From Symbiodinium natans (taxonomy: Eukaryota; Sar; Dinophyceae; Suessiales; Symbiodiniaceae), in assembly GCA_905221605.1 (NCBI GenBank), contig CAJNDS010002796.1, forward strand, positions 1 through 64,000: a stretch of DNA of 64,000 nucleotides, read 5' to 3'. Each line of letters opens with the position of its first letter. Position 1 is the first letter of the stretch. Positions 32,330 through 44,639 of this stretch are shown here, piece after piece. A program made the position numbers and the translations under genes. Under the pieces are notes generated by a model. That model saw nothing but the letters and a program-made list of their open reading frames with translations. It ran no database searches and was not told the DNA's origin.

Positions 32330-32560
32330 CCGGGGCCGGTGTCTCCAAAGACGCGCTATCGTGGATGCTGCGTTGTCTTCCACGGCCCGAAACTCGACGC
32401 GGGCAAACCTCGGCAGGTTTGAACTCGTTTGAACTCCCACCAGCGCACTTCGGGCACTTCTGATGTGAGTGGTGGTTTTGCTCTGCAAGGCTCTCGTGAA
32501 ACAACACCGCTTGAGCAGAACACTCGTTTTTGAAAGCTCATAAACCTGTATCTGCGGGTG
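32330..32560 (-). CDS. Exon(s) of an unassigned protein
   Basis: An 80-codon minus-strand frame reads QIQVYELSKTSVLLKRCCFT, and later FARVEFRAVEDNAASTIARL. It could be a single exon or two. Strand pattern and composition favour real coding. No family is recognised. Confidence 0.4.
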
Positions 32561-32617
32561 CCTCACAGGCTCTGTTCATCGCTTCACTTCGTGCACCCAC
32601 CAGATCGGAAACGACAT

Positions 32618-32750
32618 GGATCTTGTGTGATCTTGTGTGATCTTGTGATGAACCCTATCTGCAGACCAAGCTGCGACAGGACCTTGCGCGGCAGACATCA
32701 ACTTCAGACTTCAGTGACTACAGTGACTTCAGTGACTACAGACTACAGGA
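32618..32750. repeat. Short tandem repeats
   Basis: Three copies of a ten-base unit (ATCTTGTGTG) at about 32622-32648, and a run of GACTTCAGTGACTACAGT variants at about 32704-32750. No gene is visible over them. Confidence 0.8.
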
Positions 32751-32989
32751 CTCTGCAAATTGTGGAGTTCATGCGCAGTAGGCGGTAGTAGAATCCGGGG
32801 TCAAGGCCGGAGCCTCCTGCTGCAACACCTGGAGCAGCAGAAACAGACACTTTTCTCAAAAAGCAAGAGAAGCAAAAGCTATCAGTTGATATCGGATATC
32901 AAATTCTTTTACAGTGACAAAAACGCTACGTCTTGCTACAGCCCGGCAACAGGGGCATACATGGGCTCGAACCTGAACCGGCAACTGCT

Positions 32990-33300
32990 GCCCTAAAACA
33001 ACTCACAGCGGCTACACTATTTAGGGCAATGTGGTTCCACACCGACGGGCTGACAATCAACCATGCCACACAACACTGCGCGACACGGTTCAGGAACCTG
33101 GGCGAGGCCGTCATCGTCTCGCAGCTTTCGAGGGCCTGCGGCCAATTGAACCTCGTTCAAGGGAATCCTCAGCTGTTGGACGCATTCGATGCGCTAACCA
33201 GGAGAAATATCACGTGGAGCTGGTATGTGGCATCATTTCAGCACAGCGGCTTGACTGCGTTGGCAACTTCCCTCTTCACGCGAAGAACATTCCAGTCTGC
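32990..33300 (+). CDS. Possible PPR-like (PLS type) fragment
   Basis: This is one of very few good plus-strand frames. It reads LVQGNPQLLDAFDALTRRNI then TWSWYVASFQHSGLTALATS and LF. The spacing of Ala-x-x-x-Phe, Arg-Asn, Ser/Thr-Trp, the small-Gly turn and the Leu-Phe end is that of plant-type PPR repeats. Only one repeat is clear. It lies inside a minus-strand cluster with no flanking plus exons, so a retroposed or decayed copy is likely. A second plus frame, 33031-33585, overlaps it and is probably chance. Confidence 0.3.
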
Positions 33301-33599
33301 ACATCAAAGAAAAACGATTTCGATTCAAGCCGTGCATCGATCGACTCCGAAAGAGTGTTCTCAGATGTGCAGCTGCAGCAGTGCCGCGTCATGATGGTAC
33401 TAGAAGCATTAGCAGTAGCAAGATGCCGCTACAAAGTTCAAAACGATTCCTCTGCTGTATTCGTGTTGTTTAAGGAATTTTTGACTCAGCAATGCACGGA
33501 AAACTCTCAGTTGCACCGCCACCTTGCGGCCGGGCCACACTTCACGCAAACGCACTCTACAGCAAGGACACTGACTCGTGCTTGAACGAGCATCGTCTT

Positions 33600-35600
33600 T
33601 TGCAATCTGAAGAAAAATTGCCTGCGGCCTGGGCTGTGATTTCATTTTGCTTCCTATCATTCGGCCGACATCTGTGCACAGCAAGCATACATGCATACGT
33701 AGGCCAAATCGACCAGCTTTCGGCTCACACAGTACCGAGAAGCTCTGCAACATAGCTCCGGCATTTATAGCTCACGTTTCTCCGGAAGGCTTGCATAGTG
33801 GGCATGGAAGGCATAGCTTGATCACAGCAGGTTCAACCGGTTTGCCATGCCTCAATTGCTGAGTTCTTCAACTTTCACACCGAACGTCATACGGTCATAC
33901 GGCGAAGCCTGCCTGGAGCACAACGGACGCTGAGAACTTGGTCACCTCGCAGCAAATGGTCTACGCGCGACCTCACTCTGAATCGCCAAGCTAGAAAGCA
34001 CCAGGGTGCCCCGTCCGCTGGGAGGTCTTGGGCAAAAGCAACAGTTCAACTGTGTAGGTGATGGAGTCTAGACAACACAAGCATCGAGCCTGCCAAGTTC
34101 ACAATGGCAACATCCTTGCTGCCTTGCACGCCGAAGCTCGCGAATATGCTGAGAGGCCAGCAACCTTGCCTTCTTGCTGTTCCGATCGAACTCGCATCCT
34201 TGCAACCCCATGCAAAGCACTGCAGAACTCTGTATATGGAAACAAGAATGTCCAGGAAGTTGAAGTTACGTGCGACAAAAACGGCCATTTTACACAAGAA
34301 AAGTTGTAGGAGCTATGCATGAGCAAACGGAGCTGAAGTACAAAGAGCGGCTTGCGCCGCTTTACGAGTGCCCCGCAAGCATGGTAACATGATGAGACGA
34401 CTTGGAGTGCGTCCTCCTGAATGCTTGCTGGATCTTCCGCGCCGGGTCGTCTTCAGCCATTGCGACTACTTGAGTTTGCGTACGTACGTGGAACCTTGTT
34501 TGCATGCTGCTGAGCAGAGGTTGTTGCTCATCAGCTACATGTCATTGTCCCATTTCTTTGCTCTTGATGTCCTGTACCGAAGTAACTTGAACTTAGCGGT
34601 ATTGGCAGTGCGTTATCAAGTCATAAGCCCTTGCTTGAACTCATGCTCATGAGGCACCCTAACTTCCTGGAACTCGGAGCAGCCTTCAGATCACGATTCA
34701 ACTCGTAATGCACAAGACGTCTCACCCATCCACCACTACTAACTACATGCCACTGTACACTGCTACAAACAAGCGCCGCTTCCTCGGGATGCTGCGCGCG
34801 CTCCTTCTGTGCCCAGTTCTAGGATGTAGTCTGCAGCTTACATATAACCATATTAGACCTTTCAACTGCTAGGAATCGGAATGCTTATAATTGTGGACTT
34901 AGATCGCCCCCCGAGCAAAGTCGTTCTTGTTTTACAAACAAAGACATGTTCGTTATCAATGCGGCTCCATTTCAGAGTACCGCCTTCAGTCACCGAAGAC
35001 AGAGCCTTTCTTCTGAGTTTACCGTGGGCCAAGGACAAAACTATCACCAAACGAAAAGGTCTGCCCAACACATGGTTGTCGTTACGCGCTCTGTCTGTCG
35101 CTGGCGTTTTCATCTGCAGAGTTTAGGAAGGCACCTTCGGGCCATTCTGTCTCTGCTGTGCTGCTGATGTCAGTATCGCTCACAAGAAGCAGTGTTAGTC
35201 AGACAAGTCGAGAGAAGTCGGAAGATCACCAAAGCAAAGCGCAAACAAGTCATGGTAGGTATCAACAGGCAGCAAACTGCGGTCTTGTCCCGCAGCTTTG
35301 CCGTTGTTCTAGTCGCCAACCACTTGGAAAGCACTCGGACTTGACTAGCAGCAGTATTAGCAGTGCAGCTGAACTGCAACCTTACAAGAACTGTAAGACT
35401 GACAGGTACTAGGTACTGGAGGCCCTTCACCTGCCAGCTTATGCGGGCTTAGGCGCTATCCAAGCGACGTGGCCAACGCACGAAAGGACCATAACAACGT
35501 ACAGACAATTGCAGACATAATGTCATAATGTGTTGATCTTCAAGTTCCTGCTGGCGACCTATCGCCTGACATGGTATCCATCATCTTTGACTCTTGACGA
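33600..35600. other. No well-supported gene
   Basis: Frames are open on both strands. Minus candidates near 34250-34150 (FLDILVSIYRVLQCFAWG) and 35090-34900 (SVTEGGTLKWSRIDNEHVFV) are possible exons, but plus-strand frames over the same bases look equally good, so I leave the stretch unassigned. No repeat or RNA gene was seen. Confidence 0.3.
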
Positions 35601-35699
35601 AGATTCTAAACCATACATGACCACCCCGGTCTCATGGCGATCTCATGGCACAGGCCGCAAGCTGATCCGCCATCCTCCTGTCTCCTGGCAACGGGGCCG

Positions 35700-36100
35700 A
35701 GGGATGTGCCGAGGGACCCCTTGGGGCATGCCAGGACTGCAGCGTGCCAGGAAAGTCACGAAAGTAACGAAATCGTGCGACTCTTTTGTGCCCAGTCTCG
35801 GCTGCAGGGCTCGACAGCTGTCCCGTCCGCCAGGATATCGTGGCAATTTCACCATACCTTGACGGTGCAAGCACTACAGCGTATACAACGGGCAGTGTAA
35901 CACCGACGCTGCCAGGCTGCTTGAAACAGCACAGGCTGCAAGCAAGCATGCGTGTCCTTTCAACGCAAAACCTGTAGCTACAGTAGCGGCTGCTGGCGAA
36001 AAGGTTCGGATCTAGTCCAAACTCTTCTTCGTGACTGACGAGATGCTTCAGAGTGATGGAGGGCGCTGAGCCTCCATCGCCAGCACAGAACTGCACCGTC
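35700..36100 (-). CDS. Two exons, unassigned
   Basis: About 36095-36000 reads VQFCAGDGGSAPSITLKHLV then SHEEEFGLDPNLFASS. About 35855-35755 reads YGEIATISWRTGQLSSPAAE then TGHKRVARFRYFRDFPGTLQ. Both are minus strand and of good composition. The enclosing 154-codon frame includes intron between them. Confidence 0.4.
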
Positions 36101-36394
36101 TTTGCCTTTGAGGAGCTGAAAGTGCAAGGTCAAAGTCCTAAAGCTCAAGCGTGTCGGCGCTAGAACTCCTATCTCAAATGCATCATGTTAAGCCGTTCAC
36201 ATACCCGAATGCCGAATCGATCCACAAGTTGAGTGATCTGAGTACTTTGTTCCAGGCAAGACGATGTTCCTACCCAAGCGTCAATAGTCAGCTCTTCCTT
36301 AGCCGACTGCATCAACCCACCACATATCACGTTAAGACCAGGTGGCCGGCGCCGTGATCTTCAGCTCTGCCTCCGCCACATGGTTTCTCATGAA

Positions 36395-36740
36395 TGCTGT
36401 ATACCGCTGTGCATGATGAGTGCAGGTGCACCGGAGATGACGATCGCTCGGAAAGCAGGCAGCACGTGCCGGAGCCTCCAGGCAAGGATCACCCTCAGCC
36501 GTAGTTCCAGCGAGGTCAACATCCTGTCAACAAGGCTCGAAACTGAAGTCTTCTCCTCTGCCTTGAGACTTGCAGTGACTGAGAGCAAGGAGCTTATCTC
36601 CACACCATTAATGTTATGCCGCTCCTCGACGGTCACAATGTTTCGGCCAAACACCACGAGGTGTGCAGCGCGATGGTTGCCATAGTTTAAAGCCTCTGCT
36701 GATCTGGGCCACTGAAAAATGGAAAAGGTGGCATCCGCCT
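36395..36740 (-). CDS. Long exon of an unassigned globular protein
   Basis: About 115 codons are open and convincing on the minus strand: SAEALNYGNHRAAHLVVFGR, NIVTVEERHNINGVEISSLL, SLKAEEKTSVSSLVDRMLTS, LELRLRVILAWRLRHVLPAF and RAIVISGAPALIMHSG. Mixed strands and helices suggest an alpha/beta or sandwich fold. I do not recognise the family. The plus-strand frame here is a shadow. Confidence 0.5.
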
Positions 36741-37519
36741 GCAACTGTCACAGGGCCAAAATTTCAGACACGACGCCTGGAGGGTTCGAGGCCGGTCCTC
36801 GGGTTTGTTCACGAAGCCGAGAACCCTATGTGGTTAGCGTAGCACGGTATGCCTGAGTGAGACTAGACAATGAAGTCAACCAGCGCATGAGATGCTGTAA
36901 GGAACTTCCAACCTTTTTGTTGCTACGAAAGAGCTACAAAAACTGCGGTTCTGAGTTCATTGCTGGGTGCTGCCGATGAGTGTTTATCGAAACAGAAGGG
37001 CCTCTGTCAGAATTGATTCACGGTAAGCTTGCACGATTTCTAGACAAAGTAACACAGCAGTGCTCAGAGTCCAGAACGGTTCAGAGTTTGGGGTTCAGGG
37101 CTATACAGAGCTCAGTACCACAGAAGCATGGCAGCACACGTGTATACCACCGCACGGGCCCGTGCACCTCTAGCGTCTTGTGTCCATCTTTAGCCAGAGG
37201 CCTTCCCGTATTGTATGTGTATATATATATGTATATATTAATATTGAAAACTTGTGAAATGAGCCCAAGCGTCGCTGCTATAGACCTGAAGAACGCCATC
37301 CACCTGCAATTTGGGCCATTGGACTTTGCGGCGGCAGCACTATCTCAAGGAACCTATCTGCTGGTGCGTATGGTTAAGCATGTTAAGCAGAGCGAGGCTC
37401 GCTCCTGTAAGGTAGTGAAAGGTATTGGAACTGTTCTGAACCGGTGTTTTTTTTTGTGTTTTACCAAGGCCTGGCTGCCGCAGTGCGCAGTCTCCCTCTC
37501 ACCCCATTCTCTGCCTGGT

Positions 37520-37675
37520 CCAGCTCTCCGGTCCGTGCACTTGGGGTCAGCTGGAGGCCTGCTTGGTTGAGGATGCCAAGTAGATCCACCTCCAAGTGAG
37601 AAGTATCAACCACTACCAATGACACATCATACCCAACTTGCCTACAGAATTGCAGAACAGCGCGGCTTCATGAAA
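37520..37675 (-). CDS. Exon, beta-rich
   Basis: After a TTCTGTAG acceptor the minus strand reads QVGYDVSLVVVDTSHLEVDL then LGILNQAGLQLTPSARTGEL and DQAENG before a GTGAGA donor. It lies just downstream of FN3-like exons in the same orientation and is probably in the same gene. Confidence 0.55.
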
Positions 37676-38009
37676 TGCTGAGGACAGTTTGACGAGGCCA
37701 AGGTTGTCAACATGTGACATTCTCAACTGCAACTTCCTGATCCATACAGTACCTTGTCACGCACTACGTGGATGGCTAAGGTTATTCTCACTTTACCCCG
37801 CCAAAACGGCCTTGGGTGTCTCTATGACCGGCGTGCCCGCAATCTTGAGGAACAGGACGTCGCTAACAGGTCCTTCGTGCAGCTGGCAGTCTCGAAGGCA
37901 GTCTGGTCAGACGTTCTGAAAAACCGCAGTGATCCGAGCAAGAAAGGATGCTGGCTTTGCATGTGCAGGACTCGCAGATTCTATTGTGACGGTCGTTTCC
38001 GGGAAGGAG

Positions 38010-38340
38010 CTACAGCGTTCTTGATGAGGTCCTTCACCGAAGGCATTCACAGCCGTGACCTGATAGCCATAGTCGAGGCCAGGCACTAAGCCTGTATCAT
38101 CGAACTGCCTGAGCTTGCGTGAACGAGCATGCGAAAGCCAATTCATTCGTCTCATTCCAAGTAACACAGAAAACAACACCAAAAAACACAAAAGCTGACG
38201 CAAGCTGGCCAGGCCCAGGAGCGTGACCGTTGTGCTGCCGATAAGCTCGAACAAGGCCTTTGACACTTGCGGTGGAACTTCCTTTGCACCCTCGTTCTGC
38301 CAGATTGTGTAGCGATAGCCTTTAGCCGGTGGTAGATTCC
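38010..38340 (-). CDS. Fibronectin type III-like domain split over two exons
   Basis: The first exon, about 38340-38215, reads LPPAKGYRYTIWQNEGAKEV then PPQVSKALFELIGSTTVTLL, and carries the early strands. The second, about 38113-38010, reads FDDTGLVPGLDYGYQVTAVN then AFGEGP. The second is a near-perfect FN3 signature: Asp-Thr-Gly-Leu, Pro-Gly-x-x-Tyr, the Tyr-x-Val-x-Ala-Val-Asn strand and Gly-x-Gly-x-Pro. FN3 domains serve in extracellular adhesion or as spacers in surface proteins. The gene probably extends to both sides. Confidence 0.6.
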
Positions 38341-38599
38341 GTTATATGTGGGAGAACTGGCGCAGTACGGTGACAATTTTCCTGCCCTGCTGCGGTCTGG
38401 GTTGCTAGAAGCAGGGGGTAAAGGCGAGGGCATTCGTAGGATGGTGTGTTGCTGCCACAAAAGAACGACGATGCAAAAAGTTTCAGATGAGGTCGCTTGA
38501 GGTCTTGAAGCAAACCGCACTTTGGACCTTGCTATTTGCACAACTTCGCTGGCGCGGCCTCCGCATCTATCTCAACTGCATGGTCCACGGTCTTTTTGC

Positions 38600-40480
38600 A
38601 TTCCGACTTTGCCAATCTGGTTTAGAATGTCTAGACGTATTCGTTTGCCGAATCTGAAGAAATAGCTGGTACTGGTAGTATTGGAAAGATGGGAGTGTCT
38701 TCTCTTTGCAAAATCTCTGACTCGAAGTAGTATGAGTGGGACAGGTGGATCCGCTTTCTCTCCCGGCTTCTCAGAGGGCTCCGAAGACATCCTTGGGCAC
38801 CTACCGCTGAGGGCGGCACGAAGAGAGCCAAGCCAAATGATGGAGCCGGCACTTGTGACATTGTGGTAGCAACCGATTTTCCGGCAACAAACCTCAAGCC
38901 TTTCCAACCCTTGCATGAAAGACAAATCTGGAGAAAAAAAGAAAGCCCGATGGAAGTCAACGACGGCGATAAAACGAAACACTTGCAAAAACTTCACGGT
39001 TGCAGCAGGGAGCCTGTCGCAACCCTCGGTCGCGATAAATGTTGTAGTATGCCTCGCAGGGCTCGGTAGCTTCTCATGCACTCTCGGGGAATCTCAAGCT
39101 CACTAAAGCTCACCGTTCATATTGAAGAAGCAGACAGCAAAACGTGCGTGCCGTCTCTGCACCAGCTGCATCCTGCGGCGCGGTCCAAGCCACCCTCCTT
39201 GGTTCACGTGATGCGGCTTCATGCGCCAGCTCACAGACAGCACATCGCCACCCCCCCCCCCCCCCCCCCGCCAGCCTCGACCTGCCCTGTCACCTACGCA
39301 TGTTTCAGTTTAGTGCCCGGTGCCCAAATCAAATTGCGGGAGCAGCGTCAATGATGCAGTCTCCCCATCGGCCGACACTGATGAAGAGACCTCAAAGGAA
39401 CCCCGTTCTAAGGATCCTTCCGGCTATAGTCGGCTACATTCAGCTACAATGCTACTCGCTACGTGGCCTGCAGGATGGCAGGGCTTACATTCAAACCCGA
39501 GAGCGAGAAAAGATAGCTCTACATAGAATATCACCACTCGTCATAGACGTGCTCAGCGGTGGGCTCTCCTGACTACACCAGCTCAATGGGCAGGCATGCG
39601 CGGAACAGGCGTGCCTCGCGCAGGTTCGAGATGGTGCCCGGCCGAAGGAAGCAACCCGTCTGCAGGGGCTGGCTCAACGGTGACCTCAAGCTCATTCAAT
39701 AATATCCAAATCATTCCAAGCGATGCGCTGCTGGCATTAAAAAGCTGCACTTGCCAGCTAGCCACCAGCCACCGAAATTGCGTCCTGACAAAGTCACCTC
39801 GTAGCTCAAACCTGCCCGCAGACTGACCGCCAGAAAACTTTTGTCACAACTTCTGCTTTTGCATTGCTCGGTGGATGCGGAGACACTTTCCAGCACAATC
39901 TGGCCCGCCTGGTGTGCACGCCAAGTCTGCCACGCGCACCTAGATGATGCCAAGCGGATGTGATGATCTTGTGCTTTTTTCCGGGATGCGATGCTGATGC
40001 TGTCATGACGTGCACTCCGACTTCGTCCGCCTGAAAGGCCTAAAAAGCATGTGCGGTCATGAAGCCCAGCGAGGCGGCGATCCTGCGCGGCTTTGCTCCA
40101 GGCTGCTTCGAAAACCGTAGTCATCATACACCTGCAACCAGGCACACCGAAGAAAGGTCCAAAGGCCACTCGGTCAACACTAGAGTCCAGAGTCTAGACT
40201 GTGGACATTTCTAGACCGCATGGCTTGGCTTCACGACGGGAGCTGGTAGCTCGTGGGTATCGGAAAGCTCTGCGCGCAGAGATTCTCTGCAACCTGCTGA
40301 TTCTAGTCACCTAGCCGCTGCCAGCAATTGCCTGGGTGCCGTTCAGGAACACCTTAGCAAAGATTGCTGGCCCACTTGCAAGCTCAACTCTGCAGCAGGC
40401 CTCACCAAGCACTTGCAAGTTGGAAAGCGGTATTGGATTCAAGTGGGTGTGGAGCTGATGGCTGTGTCTTGCGACGCCAA
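38600..40480 (-). CDS. Beta-rich exons of the FN3-type gene
   Basis: Minus-strand pieces near 40480-40325 (VELASGPAIFAKVFLNGTQA), 39900-39760 (VSLRAGLSYEVTLSGRNFGG, an FN3 or Ig-like late strand pair), 39700-39590 (VTVEPAPADGLLPSAGHHLE) and 38870-38720 (NVTSAGSIIWLGS, then SEKPGEKADPPVPLILLRVR). The repeating strand pattern agrees with a multi-domain surface protein. Exact splice sites were not fixed. C homopolymer at 39250-39269 is intronic. Confidence 0.45.
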
Positions 40481-40519
40481 CTCGAACTAGCATCTGGCCG
40501 AGTTGCACGGTACCGGTCT

Positions 40520-42380
40520 ATGGCCCCGCCCTCGTCTGTCTCCTTTTGGAGCCATTGCACCCGAATGTGGCCAAGGCTTCCGAAGGTGGTAAACGGATAT
40601 CCTCAGCTCGACGACTGTTGAGAGCATCATCATGTTGTCGGCGACAGAAGACCACTAATCGCCGGCCACAGAACAAATCATGACAGTCACCAGGAAGATG
40701 CGGACATCGACTGTAGATTGGAGACATCAACCAACACACGCACACTCAACCAATCACTTCTTCAGAACTTGTCTTGATACAACGGGGGTAGAGCTTCAAA
40801 TTTCTTCCGAGGAATTGCAGTGCATGACTTCAGACACTCAACAGCAAGCCAGACAAGTTGCCAGAGGAGAGCGTGCCATCCAACGCGCCGCCACTGATAT
40901 ACCTTGTTTCTGGACTCAGATCATTCTGCCTTTTTTTCGGGCCCTTTCAAAGAATTGACTCTTGGTCGGAGCAGTGCTCCCTGTGAATGCCAAGAGGCAT
41001 GAAGAAGCGGTATTCCGTATCCATGCCCAAGCCACAGCCAGTAAGTGTCAATGTCTCCACACCACCACCTGCTCTGAGGAAGCACTAAACAAAAACCGCT
41101 TGGCTACTTTCTGGGGTGTAGGCCGCTCGAAACTTGAGGAGGCGACGAGCACAACTGGTGACGCCGCAATACCTAGAAACGATAATAGTAGCAAGTCGTA
41201 GAAGAACCTCCTGTTGCTGCTACCGCTGCCACAGCTACGGACACTGGAACCATCCGAAGAACACCATCATGTTCGGGTAACGGCCATGCAGCAGAAATTA
41301 GGGTTGGAGTGAGCGCTGTCGTTGATTGTCGGGGTCAAGTTGCAGGCTACATATCTAACAGACTCAATAGAGAAAGTGGCCATGACGATCAACCAACTCG
41401 CATCTTTCGCCTGAACATACCACAAGGCCTGGGGCCGTAGGTGTCAGGGGAGCATGAGACAGGTCCCACCTCTAATCCCCTCCCCTCCCCAACACACCAT
41501 TCACTTGCGCGCCCCTCATTGGCCACCTTTTTTGGCAGAAGTGGGTACCCCCCCCCTAGCCAACAGTGCAGGGGGCAGTTTGGGCTCGGCCCCACCAAAC
41601 CCCATCCAAACCCCCCACCCCCCCCCTGCCCCAACCCACACGACGAGGCCCACGACCCTGGCATTGGGCATTCACATGCGCAGGGCGGAGGCAGGTCGCG
41701 TAGCGTGAAAATTGCACCCCCCCTTCCCCCCCCAATACCTACTGACTCACCATCAGCTCAGGCGCTTGTCAGGAACCCGGCAGAATTCTTGCAGCAGTCA
41801 GGGCCACCTTTGCTGGCCCCGGATGTGTTTTCAACGGAGTAACGCCCACGCTGCCACAATGGAGTTAGTTAATCATCTGACCTGGAAGGCCCCTCGAACA
41901 CCTGACAGAAGTTCATTCAGATCAGCATTTTCTTAATTTTCATCCATGCCACCAAGCCCTGCCTGACCGCTCATCACGGCAGCTCCCGTTAAATACCTGG
42001 AACTTTCTGGGGCACATGAGATCGCCACTCATTTTTCAGGATTTGTCGGGATTTATGGTTGCTGGGACGCGCATTGGAGCTTGCAGGCTCAAATTTGACC
42101 GCTGGGTTCACCAGCAGCATGTTACTCTCATCTCTGATCTTGTTAATGCCATGCACTGCTTCGTGGCCGAAGCACTTGGCATCTTCTGGTAGGGTGATTG
42201 CGCACCATCCAACGCCTGCACCAAGAGCAACCTAGTGCATCATCCAGCGCGTGGCCGACAGATTACATCCGGGAATGGATCCTCACTTAATGTGGTGTCA
42301 CATCGGTGGAGACCCTTCACTGCAGATTAGAAGTCAGATGCATGTTGGGACAAGGTTTCAGATGCTCCTCCCTTCATCAG
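40520..42380. other. No supported exon; C-rich runs
   Basis: Open frames here are short or Pro/Cys-rich because of C runs near 41550-41630 and 41720. I see no convincing exon on either strand and treat it as a long intron. Confidence 0.35.
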
Positions 42381-42389
42381 GTCTATTGC

Positions 42390-44410
42390 ACCAACGTCTG
42401 AGAGTCGAATGTGCCGAACGCAGCCAACGAAGCCTGCCTGTCAATGGGCCTAAATCTTTTGAGGACACGAGCTGTTCCTTCAAAGCAGAGTTTCGGCACA
42501 AAGGGCTTCCGCCTGCGGCCCACGTGTGAAACTGCACAGTGAATGTGTCGGCCATTGCAGTTCCGACGACAGCTGGCGAGACCAGAAAGTAGTTGCCTTG
42601 GCGACAGCAAAGTTGAGCACAAGCGTCCGCTCTGCCGACCGTTTACCCCAAAGAGCTGCAGAGTCAGAATGAGTCATGATGACTGTTGCCAGGACTTTTG
42701 GACTAGAAACTCACCACTCACCACCATAAAATTCTAAAACGGCTCCCAGTGCTGCTTCACACAGCTTTCTCGCGAATGAGCAAGCAACAGCAGCATTTTA
42801 CAGGGAGCTATGGATCCGAGTTGCTGGCATTGTAATACTTGTCAAGCTTCAAACCTACGATTTCTCCATCATCATTTCCTTGAGAATCCTCGGCATAGAT
42901 CGCAATCCTTAGCTCGCACCAGACCATCCCCCAATCATACAACTCGATGCTGCGTACCCTTCCTGAACCCATGCGAGAGGCATATACTCGGTGCCAGATG
43001 TAAAGGTGCAGTTGCTGAAGTTCAACCATATCGGAACTTGCATGCCCAGGGAATCCAGTTCGACGGTGACATCCAGAGCATCAATGCTGCAATTCCTCGA
43101 TGGTTATGCATGCTGATTGCTCTGAAGGACTCTCCAGCAAAGAAGTCATCAGTTCACTTGACATGCTGTCCTGCTACCCCGCTGTCCTGCAGCCCTGCTG
43201 TCCTGCCGAGCGGCTCGCTCCCATAAGACGGCCCATTGTCTGGATGAGCCTGCCACCTTTGGGCACTTCCACACAGCGAAGTTTTCTGGAGCGGGTTCAG
43301 CATGGTTCAGCCAGTTTGTCGGTTCTTGGATGTTCTCGGAAGCGCCCTGGCATGCAGGCCGAGCCACTGCTTCAATACATAAAGCGACATCGCCCCAGAA
43401 TAGCGCTCAGTGCTCGCGTACAGACTGGAATACACCTGGGGGGGGGGGTGGGCAGAAACATCTGGAACCGGAAGTGATGAGACAGACTCGGCTCCCATTA
43501 GACGGGCGTGGCAGCTTATGCTCAACTTGCTTTGTTTCCTTGAGGGGAGCCATGTGAAGTCCATCCAACACGCAGCCAACTCATCCCAGGAGCGATTCGA
43601 CTCCACAGGCGGCCCGAGTTGTTCACACGGACTTCCACGGAGAGAGTGCCTTACGTTGGTTTAGAATACTATCTAAAAATATCACTCGCTTGGTGAATAA
43701 GTCAAATAGGTTTGGGCGTGGCTAGAAGACGAGCAAGCCGTGAGATGCCATGAGCACGGCAGCGGCTAAATCGCCCCAAGGGCTTACGCGCTCTGAATCC
43801 TTGTTCTGGAGTGACCTGGCCAGAGCGCCGTCTGTCTCAAACGCCACGATCCGTGGAAACGGTGGCACAAAGGTGTTCGATATCGACGCGACCTGCGTCA
43901 AACGATAGACTCTTGCGACCCACTGCATGTGCAACGTCAGTCACTGAAGCATCTGCCGGTTCCAAGGGTTCGGCTGTCACTGCTGCAGAGAGATCACCAA
44001 TTTTGCCACTGTTGTCCTCGACCTAGGCGTTGAGGGTTGTTCAACAAGAGCCTTAACGCTGAACAAGCCCTTGGATTGCATGCCGCATCTAAGCCAGGCC
44101 ATACCCCAGTCAGTCATAAAAGGCAGCAGTTACAACTCTGACGAGCTGTTGCCAACTGCGAATTCCTCCAAACTCTTCGCATCTGCACTACCGATGGTCA
44201 CCGGTGTATTTTGCATTCGTGGCGCGTAGACAAATGCAGAATAGGAGGTGAAGCCTTGCAGGAGACAAAGCAACTGTTGTGTCAGGATCTGGATCTTCTG
44301 CAGGCAACTTACAAGCATCAATAAAAAAATCATCACGCAGTCCTGCTCCCGACATCACAAGATCACAGTTTGTGAGGTGCACGTATGTGGCGCCAGAGCC
44401 CATCTCTACC
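42390..44410 (-). CDS. Beta-rich exons, probably the same surface-protein gene
   Basis: Minus-strand pieces near 44400-44300 (TYVHLTNCDLVMSGAGLRDD), 44250-44140 (YSAFVYAPRMQNTPVTIGSA), 43885-43745 (FPRIVAFETDGALARSLQNK), 43605-43500 (SNRSWDELAACWMDFTWLPS), 42960-42810 (SIELYDWGMVWCELRIAIYA, then EDSQGNDDGEIVGLKLDKYY) and 42550-42400 (ADTFTVQFHTWAAGGSPLCR). Paired cysteines and aromatic-rich strands suggest secreted or extracellular sandwich domains. No domain could be named with certainty. Confidence 0.45.
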
Positions 44411-44639
44411 TGAAGGTGCAGAGCTATCAGTTATCACTTTCTCACATGCACATATGTGTCCTCGACCTTTGCAGGCATCAGCAAAACATACCATAAGCAT
44501 GAATTCCACCAATCGAGTAGGTTCTCACAGCTTCATTCACAGCTTCCATGACTGGTTAACAACAAAATGCGTTGCACATGTTGCATGCGGGAGACGTTGT
44601 TCTTGCGACAGCCAGCTTGGCCGACGGTGTCCGGGTTCA

